Below, one piece after another: positions 24,558 to 33,649 of a stretch of 64,000 bases of DNA. Origin of the DNA: Williamsia faeni (GTDB taxonomy: Bacteria > Actinomycetota > Actinomycetes > Mycobacteriales > Mycobacteriaceae); contig QJJF01000005.1 of NCBI GenBank assembly GCA_003202005.1, positions 62,001-126,000 of the forward strand, written 5' to 3'. The translations under genes and the position numbers were made by a program. Under the pieces are notes generated by a model. The model made no database searches and was not told the origin of the DNA. It was given only the letters and a program-made list of their open reading frames with translations. Within the stretch, counting starts at the first letter, position 1. Each line of letters starts with the position of its first letter.

Positions 24558-27352
24558 GCGCGGTCGCGGCTCGGCTGGTGCGAGTATTGGGGCTATTTTT
24601 CTGCGTCGCTGCGATGACGGTGGCTTTGGCGCCTCCTGCCAGTGCCGACGTCGGTGACGGCGTCAACCGGTTCGGTGCCTGCCTGGCCGCCCAGGAATCG
24701 GGTCAGGTGCTGCTGATGATCGATGAGTCGTCAAGCCTTCAGACCTCGGATCCGGACGCCGCGCGTGTGACAGCAGCGAAGTATCTGACACAGCAGTTGT
24801 CGGGATTCGCATCGGACTCCGGTGTTGAGATCGAAGTGGCCGTCTCCGGATTTTCGGACGTGTACCGCAACGATCTCGGTTGGACGAAGCTCGATGAAAC
24901 CTCATTGCCGGCCGTTGAGTCGAGCATCGATGGCTTCCGCAATCGAAACAACGGAATCGACACCGACTACTGGCTCGCCTTGGACGGCGCACGTGCGGAG
25001 TTCACGGCACCGCCGTCGGGTGAGGCCGGCGGCGAACAATGCCGCGCGATCGCGTGGTTCTCCGACGGCAAGCTCGATTTCACCCCGCGTGCCGGAGTGG
25101 AAAAGCCCTACGCACCTGGCGTTGACCTCAGCGGTCAAGCGGGCGTTGACCAGGCGATTGCGGCCGCGACAGAGAGCATCTGTCGTCCGGCCGGCTTGGC
25201 CGACCAGCTGCGATCCTCAGGCATCGTCACGTTCGGCATCGGACTTTCCTCGGAAGGAGCGTCCGCCGCTGACTTCGACTTGATGAAGTCGATCGCGACC
25301 GGTGATCCGTCTCCGGCGGCGTGCGGCGATCTGACGGTGCCGATCCCGGGTGACTTCTATCTGGCCCAGGACATCGACGACCTCCTGTTCGCCTTCGATG
25401 CATTCAGTACCCCGGGCCAGGCGCCGCTGGAGACCGAAGCGATCGTCTGTGCACGAGTCGTCTGTGAAGAGGGCAAACAGCGGTTTGTCCTGGATCGATC
25501 GGTCGGCAACGTCAATGTGCTGGCCACAGCAGACGGCACCAACCTGGTGCCGATTCTCGTCTCTCCGGACGGAGGTCAGCTTCCACTCGACAATCGCGGC
25601 GGTGGAACCGGCGACCTCGGCGGGGTGAAGCTCGACTACACCTGGCCGTCGCCGCAGACGGTGTCGTTCGAGATGAGCAACGTGCAGGCGCCGCAATGGC
25701 AAGGCGTGTGGGCGTTGGCATTCGTTGATCCGGCCGGCGCATCCGGCGCCCGCAGCAAATCGAATATCCACATTTCAGGCAATCTGTTGCCTGGGTGGGA
25801 TCGAGATCCGAACGTTCGTCTCCACAGCGATGACTCCGATATCCCGACGAAGTTCACGATCGTCGACGGCGAAGGCGCAGTCGTAGATCCCAACGAGCTG
25901 CTGGGTAAGGCCACGTTCTCGGCAACGCTTGTGGACAAGGACGGGCAGAGCCACCCGATCGTTTCCAACGTCCCCAAGGAGTCGATAAGCGATCCGGTGT
26001 CCATGGACCTCACCGGTGTACCGGCCGGCGCCGCAGTCATGAGACTGTCGCTGGCAATTACTACAGCTGATGCAACCGCAGCGAATGGGCAGCGGGTTCC
26101 GGGAACGGCGCTCACCCCGCGCTCCGTGGACATTCGCGTGACGATTGATCCACCGGTGGGCTTTCCGACCCTCGGTTCCCAGATCAACTTCGGAACGGTC
26201 GAAGGATCCGGCGATTTCAAGGGCTCGCTGACGATGACCGGACCCGGATGCGTCTGGCTGCCGCAAGAACCTCCGGCTGACGTGGCGGCTGCTCCCGATG
26301 GTGTTGACGGACTGACCGTCACCTCATCAGCGACCTCGGTGGACAATTGCGTGCAGCTGCAAGAGGGACAAGAAGCAACTCTGCCGCTCACCCTCTCGGT
26401 ACCGGACGAGGGGAACGGCGTCGTCAACGGAACCGTCCAGGTTATGGTCTCGCCTCCCGACGAAGCCAACCGGGCAGTGCCCGTGCAGGTGCCTTTCACC
26501 GCCGAGCTGCAGAAGCCGTTGAATACCAACAACTTCCTCATCGCGCTCATCGTGGCCTTGATCCTCGGACCCGGAATACCGCTCCTGCTGCTATATCTGG
26601 CGAAGTGGTTCACTGCGCGGATTCCTGCGAGAGCGCTTCGTGCGCAACAGATTCCGGTAGCCGTCAATGGTGGGTCGGTGTTGCGAGATGGCCAGCCGTT
26701 CGCGATTCGGGACCGCGATCTGGTCGAGTTGGTCCGTGGCCTCGACAAGCCGGCGCGGCGTCTCGATCTCGGTGGAATCGAATTGCGTACGCGTACCGGC
26801 AAGTCGCCGTTCGGTGCCGGATTTGTGGTCGCGAAGGCTGCCGGGCGTGCGGGTGCGGGCAGCAAGTCTCCGGGTATGCACGGCAAAACTCCGGATGCTC
26901 GGTTGCCCCTCGCCGTGCACAACAGCTGGTTCGTCCTGCACGATCCGACCGGACCGGCGGATCGGGCGACTGTTGTCCTGCTTGCCGGGGGTGATGCGGG
27001 ACCTGCGCAGGTCAGCGCGCTGGTCGATGACATGACGCGTCATCTGCCGCGGGTACTGGAGGAGTTGCGGTCACGGGCGAGTGTGGAGGCGCCATCCGAC
27101 GCGGGCGGTCAGCCGCCAGCACCGGCGCCTGCGTACAACCCATTTGGTGGCCCGGGCTCGGCACCTGGTTCGCAGCCGGCCGGCGATCCCTTTGGATCTC
27201 CAGCGCGACCGTCGTCGGCCGATCCGTTCGGCGGGCCACCGCAATCCGGTCCGCCGCGATCAGGACCCCCGCAGGCCCCACCACCCAGGAACGGCCCACC
27301 GGGGAATGCCCCCAGGCCTCCTGACGAACCATTCGATCCATTCCGTCGCTGA
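24554..27352 (+). CDS. Exported, membrane-anchored vWA protein (932 aa)
   Basis: A GTG at 24554, overlapping the preceding stop, starts a signal peptide (hydrophobic core LGLFFCVAAMTVALA, cleavage after ASA at residue 31). The vWA domain follows directly, with a MIDAS DESSS at 57-61 and further sites up to about residue 260, so it should bind metal-dependent ligands outside the membrane. A long beta-rich extracytoplasmic region ends in one transmembrane helix at about 658-684, then a cytoplasmic tail of about 250 residues that finishes in Pro/Gly repeats (PPQSGPPRSGPPQ). The topology suggests an outside sensor with an inside docking tail. The next gene, for a tubulin-like protein, starts 34 bp later. 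Binding partner and signal are unknown. Confidence 0.9.
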   Translation: MSAVAARLVRVLGLFFCVAAMTVALAPPASADVGDGVNRFGACLAAQESGQVLLMIDESSSLQTSDPDAARVTAAKYLTQQLSGFASDSGVEIEVAVSGFSDVYRNDLGWTKLDETSLPAVESSIDGFRNRNNGIDTDYWLALDGARAEFTAPPSGEAGGEQCRAIAWFSDGKLDFTPRAGVEKPYAPGVDLSGQAGVDQAIAAATESICRPAGLADQLRSSGIVTFGIGLSSEGASAADFDLMKSIATGDPSPAACGDLTVPIPGDFYLAQDIDDLLFAFDAFSTPGQAPLETEAIVCARVVCEEGKQRFVLDRSVGNVNVLATADGTNLVPILVSPDGGQLPLDNRGGGTGDLGGVKLDYTWPSPQTVSFEMSNVQAPQWQGVWALAFVDPAGASGARSKSNIHISGNLLPGWDRDPNVRLHSDDSDIPTKFTIVDGEGAVVDPNELLGKATFSATLVDKDGQSHPIVSNVPKESISDPVSMDLTGVPAGAAVMRLSLAITTADATAANGQRVPGTALTPRSVDIRVTIDPPVGFPTLGSQINFGTVEGSGDFKGSLTMTGPGCVWLPQEPPADVAAAPDGVDGLTVTSSATSVDNCVQLQEGQEATLPLTLSVPDEGNGVVNGTVQVMVSPPDEANRAVPVQVPFTAELQKPLNTNNFLIALIVALILGPGIPLLLLYLAKWFTARIPARALRAQQIPVAVNGGSVLRDGQPFAIRDRDLVELVRGLDKPARRLDLGGIELRTRTGKSPFGAGFVVAKAAGRAGAGSKSPGMHGKTPDARLPLAVHNSWFVLHDPTGPADRATVVLLAGGDAGPAQVSALVDDMTRHLPRVLEELRSRASVEAPSDAGGQPPAPAPAYNPFGGPGSAPGSQPAGDPFGSPARPSSADPFGGPPQSGPPRSGPPQAPPPRNGPPGNAPRPPDEPFDPFRR

Positions 27353-27386
27353 AGCCGACCACAACGCTATGAAGGGCTAGAAGAGT

Positions 27387-30300
27387 ATGAGGAGATTTCT
27401 GGTTGTCGGTTGCGGTGGCTCAGGAGGCGCAACGCTGGCGTACATGATGGACCAGCTGCGTTCGGACCTGGCCGCCTTCGGCGTCACACAGATCCCCGCC
27501 GGTTGGCAGTTCGTCCACCTCGACGTGCCGACCGCACCGTCACCCGGCCCAGACGGGCTCGGCAATGTCCGCGACCAGGGCGGTGCTTACGTCGGCACCG
27601 GCCCACAAAGCGACAGCTACAAGGTGCTGGACAACGCCATCTCGCAACGTCTCGCGTCCGGGTCGTCGTTGGAGAGCCTCGCTACCTGGGCACCGCGCGA
27701 CCCCAGTTCCATCCACACACCGCTGAGCACCGGCGCCGGTCAATATCGCGCGCTGGGCCGGATGATCACGCTCAGCCGGGTCGCGCGGGTTCGAGAAGAA
27801 CTGCAACACAGCTGGGACCGACTCTTCCGCGTCGAAACCGAAAGTGAGATGCGCCGGCTCGACCTGCCCGGTTCGGGCAAATACGACTCCGGCGAGAGTC
27901 CGGTCGTGTTGGTGGTGTCCTCGATGGCCGGCGGCGCCGGTGCCTCCATGGCCTTGGACATTTGCCGAATCCTTACTCTGATTCCCGGTGTCGATCCGCG
28001 CCTGATGGGCGTGTTCATGGTCGCCCCGGACATTTTCGACAGCTTGGATTCGTCGGCGATCACCGGCGTGCGGGCCAACGCACTGGCCATGCTCGGTGAG
28101 ATCGTGGCGAGCCAGACCGGAGCTGCCCGCGAGCACGACGTCGCGACCCTTCGTGCGCTCGGTCAGCAGAACGGCGAGGGCGAACTGATTCCGTTCGCTC
28201 GCGTCTTTCCCGTTGGCCGCTATGTCGGTGCCGAACGCACGCTGTTCGGAGACGGATCACCGGAGGCCGTGTACCGAGGACTCGGCAGGGGCCTGTCGGC
28301 ACTCATGATGAGTAAGTCGGCAACCCAGCAGTTCGTCGAGTGGGACCTGTCCAACGGTGGCGGAACCGCCGGTACTCGCGAGTTCATCGGGTGGGGCAAC
28401 GGGCAGTGGGACAACTTGCCCTGGGGCTCGTTCGGCTTCGCGAGCCTGAGTATGGGCCGAGATCGCTACGCCGAGTACTCGGCACAGCGCCTTGCACGCA
28501 GCAGCGCCGAACGCTTGCTCCGCGGTCACCTGCAACCGGGTAACTCTGCGTCGGAGGATGAGCAAGCGGCAGCGATCCTCGACAGCCAGTGGTCCAATAT
28601 CTGCGCAGCCCTCCAATTGCCTGTCACCGCTGGTGACGCTGTTGTCGGGCAGTGGGTTACGCAAACGGTGTTGCCGCGAGACGACGTGGCGTCCATGTCG
28701 GCAAACGTCGTCAACACGAACTTGCGTGGATTCATCTCTTCAGGCGACGGACTGAACGCCGGTCACTGGGTGGCGAATGTGCGCCATGCGCTCACTGATC
28801 GTCGGCAGTCGCTGCTGGACGGAAGCAACGAGGCGGCCTACTCGTGGAGCTACCGCTGGCATATAGCGTTTGCCCAGCGACTCGAGTCCGTAACGACAAG
28901 CGCCATTGCGGATCTCGGTCTCCCGTACGCGACAGCCTTGGTCAAGCGGGTCTCGCAATACATGCAGAACGTCATACTCCCGAGCGCCCAAGATCTCGCA
29001 AAGTATCGTCCTGCGGACGTCACCGAACTGCCCGACGAGGTCAACAGCACGCTCAACGGTTTGCGCGGCAACCTGACCAGCACATCGGAGATCCTGGCGC
29101 GAGTGCTCGAGGGCAGCCAGCGCACCATCGAGCGGCAGATCTACGCCTCGCTGTCCAACATCATCAGCGTCGCAGCCGGCGCAATGGTGCACGAAGTCTT
29201 CGACCCACTGATCGATGCGCTGAACGAATCGCACATTCTGCTGCGGACCGCTGCGGGCGAGCCGATCCGCGACGTCGGTCTCGCACGCCTACAGACAGAC
29301 GAGTACGCGGCGTGGCCGTCCGACTCGGATGCGTGGGTGTCCGATCGGTTCTCGGAGGCCAATAACGAAGTGATGCTGACGAGTTCGGCTGACTTCAAAC
29401 AGCGCTATGAGGTCGACCTGCCGCTGTCCACGGGTGCTTCGAATGCCGGGGTGCGGCAGTTCGGGGAAGCGGTCGGGCGGGCGACCCATCAAGTGATCAC
29501 CGGCTACTGGCAGACCAACGACGGCAGCGACGCTCCCGCCAAGGATCAGCCTGTTGTCGAGCGCGTCACCGAATGGAAGTCGCGGGCGTTCGTCACAGAT
29601 CCGGCCAGTGGCGAATCCAGAATCTCCGCACCGGCACGGTATGACGTACATGTACGCCCGGCCGAACTGCTGAGCCGGTCGCGCAAGTTCGTCGAGAGAA
29701 CCGGCGAGTCCTTTGAGCGATTTTGCCGAGTCTCGTTGCGCGAGTACCTGACCGGGGTGGGTGAACCCGAGTCCGAACTGGCCCGACGCCACCATGACAT
29801 CGTTGCCAAGTTCGGTGAGGCGATCAATCTCGCGCGCCCGCTGGCCAGTGTCAACGAGCAGGCCATGCAGGCAATCCACAACACTCAGCAGATGAGTTAC
29901 CGCTTCAAGTTCTCTTCTGTTCCGTTCAAGGGTCTGCGGGTGGCTGATGAACTGGCGTCCGCACTGGACGAATATTCGCGCATCGACGCCAAGACCAAAG
30001 ACGTCCTGGGCCGTGCGCTCACCGACGAGGCGAAGATCAAACGCGTCGACATCTTCGGGTCGTACCCGAACTACTCGCCCTTGGCCTTCAATTCGGTGCT
30101 CGAACCCGCCGCGCGGCAGTGGCTGGGTGCATCGCCCTCTCAGCGCCAGGCCTTTTGGCGGATGCGCAGGTCACGACCGCTGGCCGCATCGCTGCCGATG
30201 CACCCAAACGAGCGACGGGCGATGGTCGCCGGATGGACCCTTGGCCGGGCAATCGGACAGATCTCTGTGCCGCCCGAACCCTATGTCGAGGCAGCGCGCG

Positions 30301-30962
30301 TGTGGGACGGCGAATCAAGCAGCTGGCGTGAGTTCCCGAACCCACTGCTGACACCGCCCGCACAGTTCACAGCTGAATATGACTGGATGCCTGCTGTTCT
30401 CGAGTCCATCCTGCTGGCCATGGCGCAATCACATGAACCGCCGGTGATGTCATCGATGTTGCCGTACCGCGCACTTCGCCGGATCTACGACTCGTCGCCC
30501 GAAGACGAGGTCTCCGGGGTTCATGGACTCGCCGCCCGGACGCATCTGACGCGCTGGCTCCGAAGTGGCGAGACCGGAACAGGTTTGGCGTCGGCTGTGG
30601 AGAATGCCGGACTTGAGGTCTCGATCGACGAACGTGCCGAGAATCTTCGCGCGTATCTGCAGAACAGCCGGGACTTCGCCGGGACCCACTACCTGCCACC
30701 AGGTGCACGGTCGGAACCGGGACTGCCGCCGGCTGATGGCGGCGGGGTCTTTTCGGTGATCACGATCCGCGAGCAGGCGTCGGCCACCCCGATCTTCCGT
30801 GACCTGGCGCCGGACGTCTACTGGGCAACCACACAGATCATCGACATGATCGACGGTTGCGCCGAACAGGCAAAGCGTCCGGAGTCGGCGACGCCGGGCC
30901 AGCCGATAGCCCCAACGTGGTCGGCGACGACGTTCGAGGTTCCCAAGGGAGGGACGATCTGA
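27387..30962 (+). CDS. Tubulin-like domain protein (1191 aa)
   Basis: The N-terminus has GCGGSGGATL at 8-17, followed by a second glycine-rich loop SSMAGGAGASM at 178-188 after a hydrophobic strand. This pair is what is seen in large bacterial tubulin-like proteins (Tubulin_2, PF13809), where they stand for the dinucleotide loop and the GGGTGS-type tubulin signature. The first 400 residues probably form that GTPase-like domain. The remaining 800 residues are mostly helical with no recognised motif. Such proteins are uncharacterised; polymerisation is only suspected from the fold. It is the central gene of the operon, two bases before the next start, and has no signal peptide or membrane segment. 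Confidence 0.85.
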   Translation: MRRFLVVGCGGSGGATLAYMMDQLRSDLAAFGVTQIPAGWQFVHLDVPTAPSPGPDGLGNVRDQGGAYVGTGPQSDSYKVLDNAISQRLASGSSLESLATWAPRDPSSIHTPLSTGAGQYRALGRMITLSRVARVREELQHSWDRLFRVETESEMRRLDLPGSGKYDSGESPVVLVVSSMAGGAGASMALDICRILTLIPGVDPRLMGVFMVAPDIFDSLDSSAITGVRANALAMLGEIVASQTGAAREHDVATLRALGQQNGEGELIPFARVFPVGRYVGAERTLFGDGSPEAVYRGLGRGLSALMMSKSATQQFVEWDLSNGGGTAGTREFIGWGNGQWDNLPWGSFGFASLSMGRDRYAEYSAQRLARSSAERLLRGHLQPGNSASEDEQAAAILDSQWSNICAALQLPVTAGDAVVGQWVTQTVLPRDDVASMSANVVNTNLRGFISSGDGLNAGHWVANVRHALTDRRQSLLDGSNEAAYSWSYRWHIAFAQRLESVTTSAIADLGLPYATALVKRVSQYMQNVILPSAQDLAKYRPADVTELPDEVNSTLNGLRGNLTSTSEILARVLEGSQRTIERQIYASLSNIISVAAGAMVHEVFDPLIDALNESHILLRTAAGEPIRDVGLARLQTDEYAAWPSDSDAWVSDRFSEANNEVMLTSSADFKQRYEVDLPLSTGASNAGVRQFGEAVGRATHQVITGYWQTNDGSDAPAKDQPVVERVTEWKSRAFVTDPASGESRISAPARYDVHVRPAELLSRSRKFVERTGESFERFCRVSLREYLTGVGEPESELARRHHDIVAKFGEAINLARPLASVNEQAMQAIHNTQQMSYRFKFSSVPFKGLRVADELASALDEYSRIDAKTKDVLGRALTDEAKIKRVDIFGSYPNYSPLAFNSVLEPAARQWLGASPSQRQAFWRMRRSRPLAASLPMHPNERRAMVAGWTLGRAIGQISVPPEPYVEAARVWDGESSSWREFPNPLLTPPAQFTAEYDWMPAVLESILLAMAQSHEPPVMSSMLPYRALRRIYDSSPEDEVSGVHGLAARTHLTRWLRSGETGTGLASAVENAGLEVSIDERAENLRAYLQNSRDFAGTHYLPPGARSEPGLPPADGGGVFSVITIREQASATPIFRDLAPDVYWATTQIIDMIDGCAEQAKRPESATPGQPIAPTWSATTFEVPKGGTI

Positions 30963-30963
30963 C

Positions 30964-33648
30964 ATGGCTACAGTTACCGTCTTCATCGCACCACGCGGCA
31001 TCGCCGATGGGGTTCTCGGCGCTCTCTGCGATCTCTCGGCGGGCGCGCTGATCGATCCCTTTGTCTGGGTGGCCGAGTCGGCGACCACCGATGCGGCACT
31101 CTCCATTTCGGATGGGCGAGCCTACGACACCACCGTCCAGCAGGTGCTGTCGTCTCAACGCATCGACGTACTGCGGATCTGCGTCCTCGTTCCGCTGGTG
31201 GGTGGACCTATAGCTGAGTCGTCCGGACAGGAACGTCGCATCACGGACCTGCTCGCATCGACCTCCGGTGGCGCGCGAATTGTCCGCGTCCGTTGCCTGA
31301 TAGCGCGGCCGGGAACTGTTGCCGCACAGTCGCCGGAGGTTCTCGACGGCTGGCACAACATCCTCATCGCTCCCGAAGACGCTCAGGGTCCCGGGATGGG
31401 CCACATTCAATTGGCGCCGTCCACGGACCCGGTCGAGATCGGCAGGCATAGCGCGCCGGCCGTGGCATCGCTGGTTGGCCTGTGGACTGGGCTCGATCAT
31501 CGGCCGCTCGACGACGCTCCCGTTCTCCCGGGCCAAGTGATCAGATTGGCGCGATCGTTCTACCGCAAACTCGATACGTCTGCGGCCGAGGACTCCTTGC
31601 GCGCACAGGTTCTGGCCCAGGATGGGTCGCTGCCTTTGCCGAGCGACCAGCGGTCCACGGTTGTCTACATCCAGGACGTGGCACTGGCCGCTCGCACGAT
31701 GTCGGACAGCCTGTGGCACAAGTTCGACTCAGTTCTGCACGGCCCGCGGATGCCCTACGCGGTCGAGAAGTCGTCGGAGATCGGTGTTTGGGCGGCCCTG
31801 AAGATGTTCTTCTCCTTCATGTGGGCAGCGCTGCGCAACGCGCCGGCCGCTTGGTACAACCGGCTCGCGGACGGGATCTCCACCGGAATCGCGTCGACAG
31901 TCCACGCGACCATCTTCGGCGCCGCTCCGTCCGCGTACGACGTGGTGTCCCGGGGGCGGACTCCGGAGGGCAAGCTTGCCGGATGGACCGAGATCGGCTC
32001 GGCATCAGGACAATTGAGTAGTGTGCTCGCTGACCCGACGGAAAGTCGGACGCACAACGCGTCCGCGGACCTGTCCAATCTCTGGCAGGACTACGCACGT
32101 GCTGCACTGACGCTCGCCGATGGCGGCGCCCGATCCGCAGAGCTGGCCCCGGTCCAGGTCGGCGCGAATCGGGGCGTCATCAGCAGATCTGCCGATGTCA
32201 TTCCGGGGCCGGCGCAGCGGTTCACCCAGCTTCCCGGCGTTGTGGGAGCCACCGTCGGTGTCGACGGCGTGGACGCGACCGATGCGCTGGGGATCATTCA
32301 GCTGCGCCAGAAACTGGCGGAGCTCGAACAGAACTCGAACCTGGGCTTGGATGCGCGGCGCGCGGCATCAGCCCTCGACAACTGGCAACGCGAAACGTCA
32401 GGCAGCTTCGGGGCGCAAGTCGGCCGCCGGTTGGCCGACAGTTTTGTCTCCACATTTCGCGAGGTGCAGAGCCTGTTGGAGCGGCTTCGCAACGCTCAAA
32501 TGCCGCCACCTGCGCCGACCAATAAGCACGGGAAGCTCGGCCGTGCAATCCAGTTCGGTGCGTTGCTGGTCGTTTTGGTTGCGGCGCTGCTCGTCTGGAC
32601 CGTCATTGCCGGTGTACTCGAGTGGTGGCTTGCCTTAGCGATTTTCGTGGCGGTCCTCGTCGCAGCGGTGTTGATCGGTGCGATTTCGTTCATCCGAAGT
32701 CAACGAGAACTCTTCCAGCAACTGAATCGGCGCAAGTCGGTCATCTCTCAGCAAGAGGTGGACCGACAGAACCTGCGTACCGGACTCCGAGATCTGGAGC
32801 GACTCTCGCAGGCCTACAGCCAATATCTGTCGTGGAGTAAAGCGCTCGGAACGTTTCTCGCACAACCACTTGGCCCGGATCTCGCGGACAGTCATCCCGA
32901 TCCCATGATCGCGTGGGGACTGCCGATGTCCGTTGCGGTGGGCTCGGCTCGTCCGGTCGCTGAACAGGTTTCCACTACCGCCGAGTACGTGCGGAGGGAT
33001 CTGTTCGGGCTGGGTTGGCTGACTGAATCCTGGGAGGGGCTCGTCGCCAACGCGGCCCCTGCCGCCGGTCGTGCCGAACAGGATGTCGATGCCGAGGTCA
33101 GCCGTCTGTGGACCGCCCCGGGGTACGGATCGGGATCGCCACTCGATCGTTGGTCGACGGCGCTGTTCACCGGTTCGATCACGTCGACCGGAGCCGACGT
33201 GGTGTGGAATCGGGCCCGCGCCAATCTCATGGGCCCCAAATCTGAACTGGTCCAGCGACTCGTCGGCACGGTCGACATTCCGGCTGCCGGTGCCGACCGA
33301 TCGGTCAACATCTCCGACTTCCTCTGCCAGATCGAACGACAGAGTCCGCCGACCGGCAACTTCGATCGAATGATCCTGACCGATCTGGCGACCACCTCGG
33401 GAGCCGCAGAGGTCCGTGACGACATCAGGTCCGCGTCCCGCAATGGGATCGGGATAGTCTGTGCCGCAACGCAATTCTCCGGCGCATTGTCGATCGACAA
33501 CCTGACACTCGATTCGCGCCCCCGCACTGATTTCGGCTGGAACCAAGAGGTGCCGCAGATGCGCCCGGAACACACTGCCCCGGTGGAGCCCGTCACCGAG
33601 AACCAGCGATTCGCTCCTCCGAAAATGGGCGACGGACGCGGGTTCTGA
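30964..33648 (+). CDS. Large two-TM protein of the tubulin-like operon (894 aa)
   Basis: The start ATG at 30964 follows the preceding stop directly, after GGGAGG. The first 250 residues look like an alpha/beta domain with an open sheet (TVTVFIAPRGIADG). A moderately hydrophobic helix lies near 278-292. Two strong transmembrane helices form a hairpin at about 532-580 (GALLVVLVAALLVWTVIAG and WWLALAIFVAVLVAAVLIGA). Helical, charged segments on both sides suggest coiled coils. I do not recognise a family. Since the partner genes encode an exported vWA protein and a tubulin-like cytoplasmic protein, it may link the complex to the membrane. Confidence 0.85.
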   Translation: MATVTVFIAPRGIADGVLGALCDLSAGALIDPFVWVAESATTDAALSISDGRAYDTTVQQVLSSQRIDVLRICVLVPLVGGPIAESSGQERRITDLLASTSGGARIVRVRCLIARPGTVAAQSPEVLDGWHNILIAPEDAQGPGMGHIQLAPSTDPVEIGRHSAPAVASLVGLWTGLDHRPLDDAPVLPGQVIRLARSFYRKLDTSAAEDSLRAQVLAQDGSLPLPSDQRSTVVYIQDVALAARTMSDSLWHKFDSVLHGPRMPYAVEKSSEIGVWAALKMFFSFMWAALRNAPAAWYNRLADGISTGIASTVHATIFGAAPSAYDVVSRGRTPEGKLAGWTEIGSASGQLSSVLADPTESRTHNASADLSNLWQDYARAALTLADGGARSAELAPVQVGANRGVISRSADVIPGPAQRFTQLPGVVGATVGVDGVDATDALGIIQLRQKLAELEQNSNLGLDARRAASALDNWQRETSGSFGAQVGRRLADSFVSTFREVQSLLERLRNAQMPPPAPTNKHGKLGRAIQFGALLVVLVAALLVWTVIAGVLEWWLALAIFVAVLVAAVLIGAISFIRSQRELFQQLNRRKSVISQQEVDRQNLRTGLRDLERLSQAYSQYLSWSKALGTFLAQPLGPDLADSHPDPMIAWGLPMSVAVGSARPVAEQVSTTAEYVRRDLFGLGWLTESWEGLVANAAPAAGRAEQDVDAEVSRLWTAPGYGSGSPLDRWSTALFTGSITSTGADVVWNRARANLMGPKSELVQRLVGTVDIPAAGADRSVNISDFLCQIERQSPPTGNFDRMILTDLATTSGAAEVRDDIRSASRNGIGIVCAATQFSGALSIDNLTLDSRPRTDFGWNQEVPQMRPEHTAPVEPVTENQRFAPPKMGDGRGF

Positions 33649-33649
33649 G

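Noticed and set aside
25636-27033. Long minus-strand open frame (465 codons) opposite the exported vWA gene
   Set aside because: Antisense shadow of a high-GC gene: Ser/Thr/Pro/Arg-rich, no ribosome-binding site, and the plus-strand gene has signal peptide, vWA motif and operon context.
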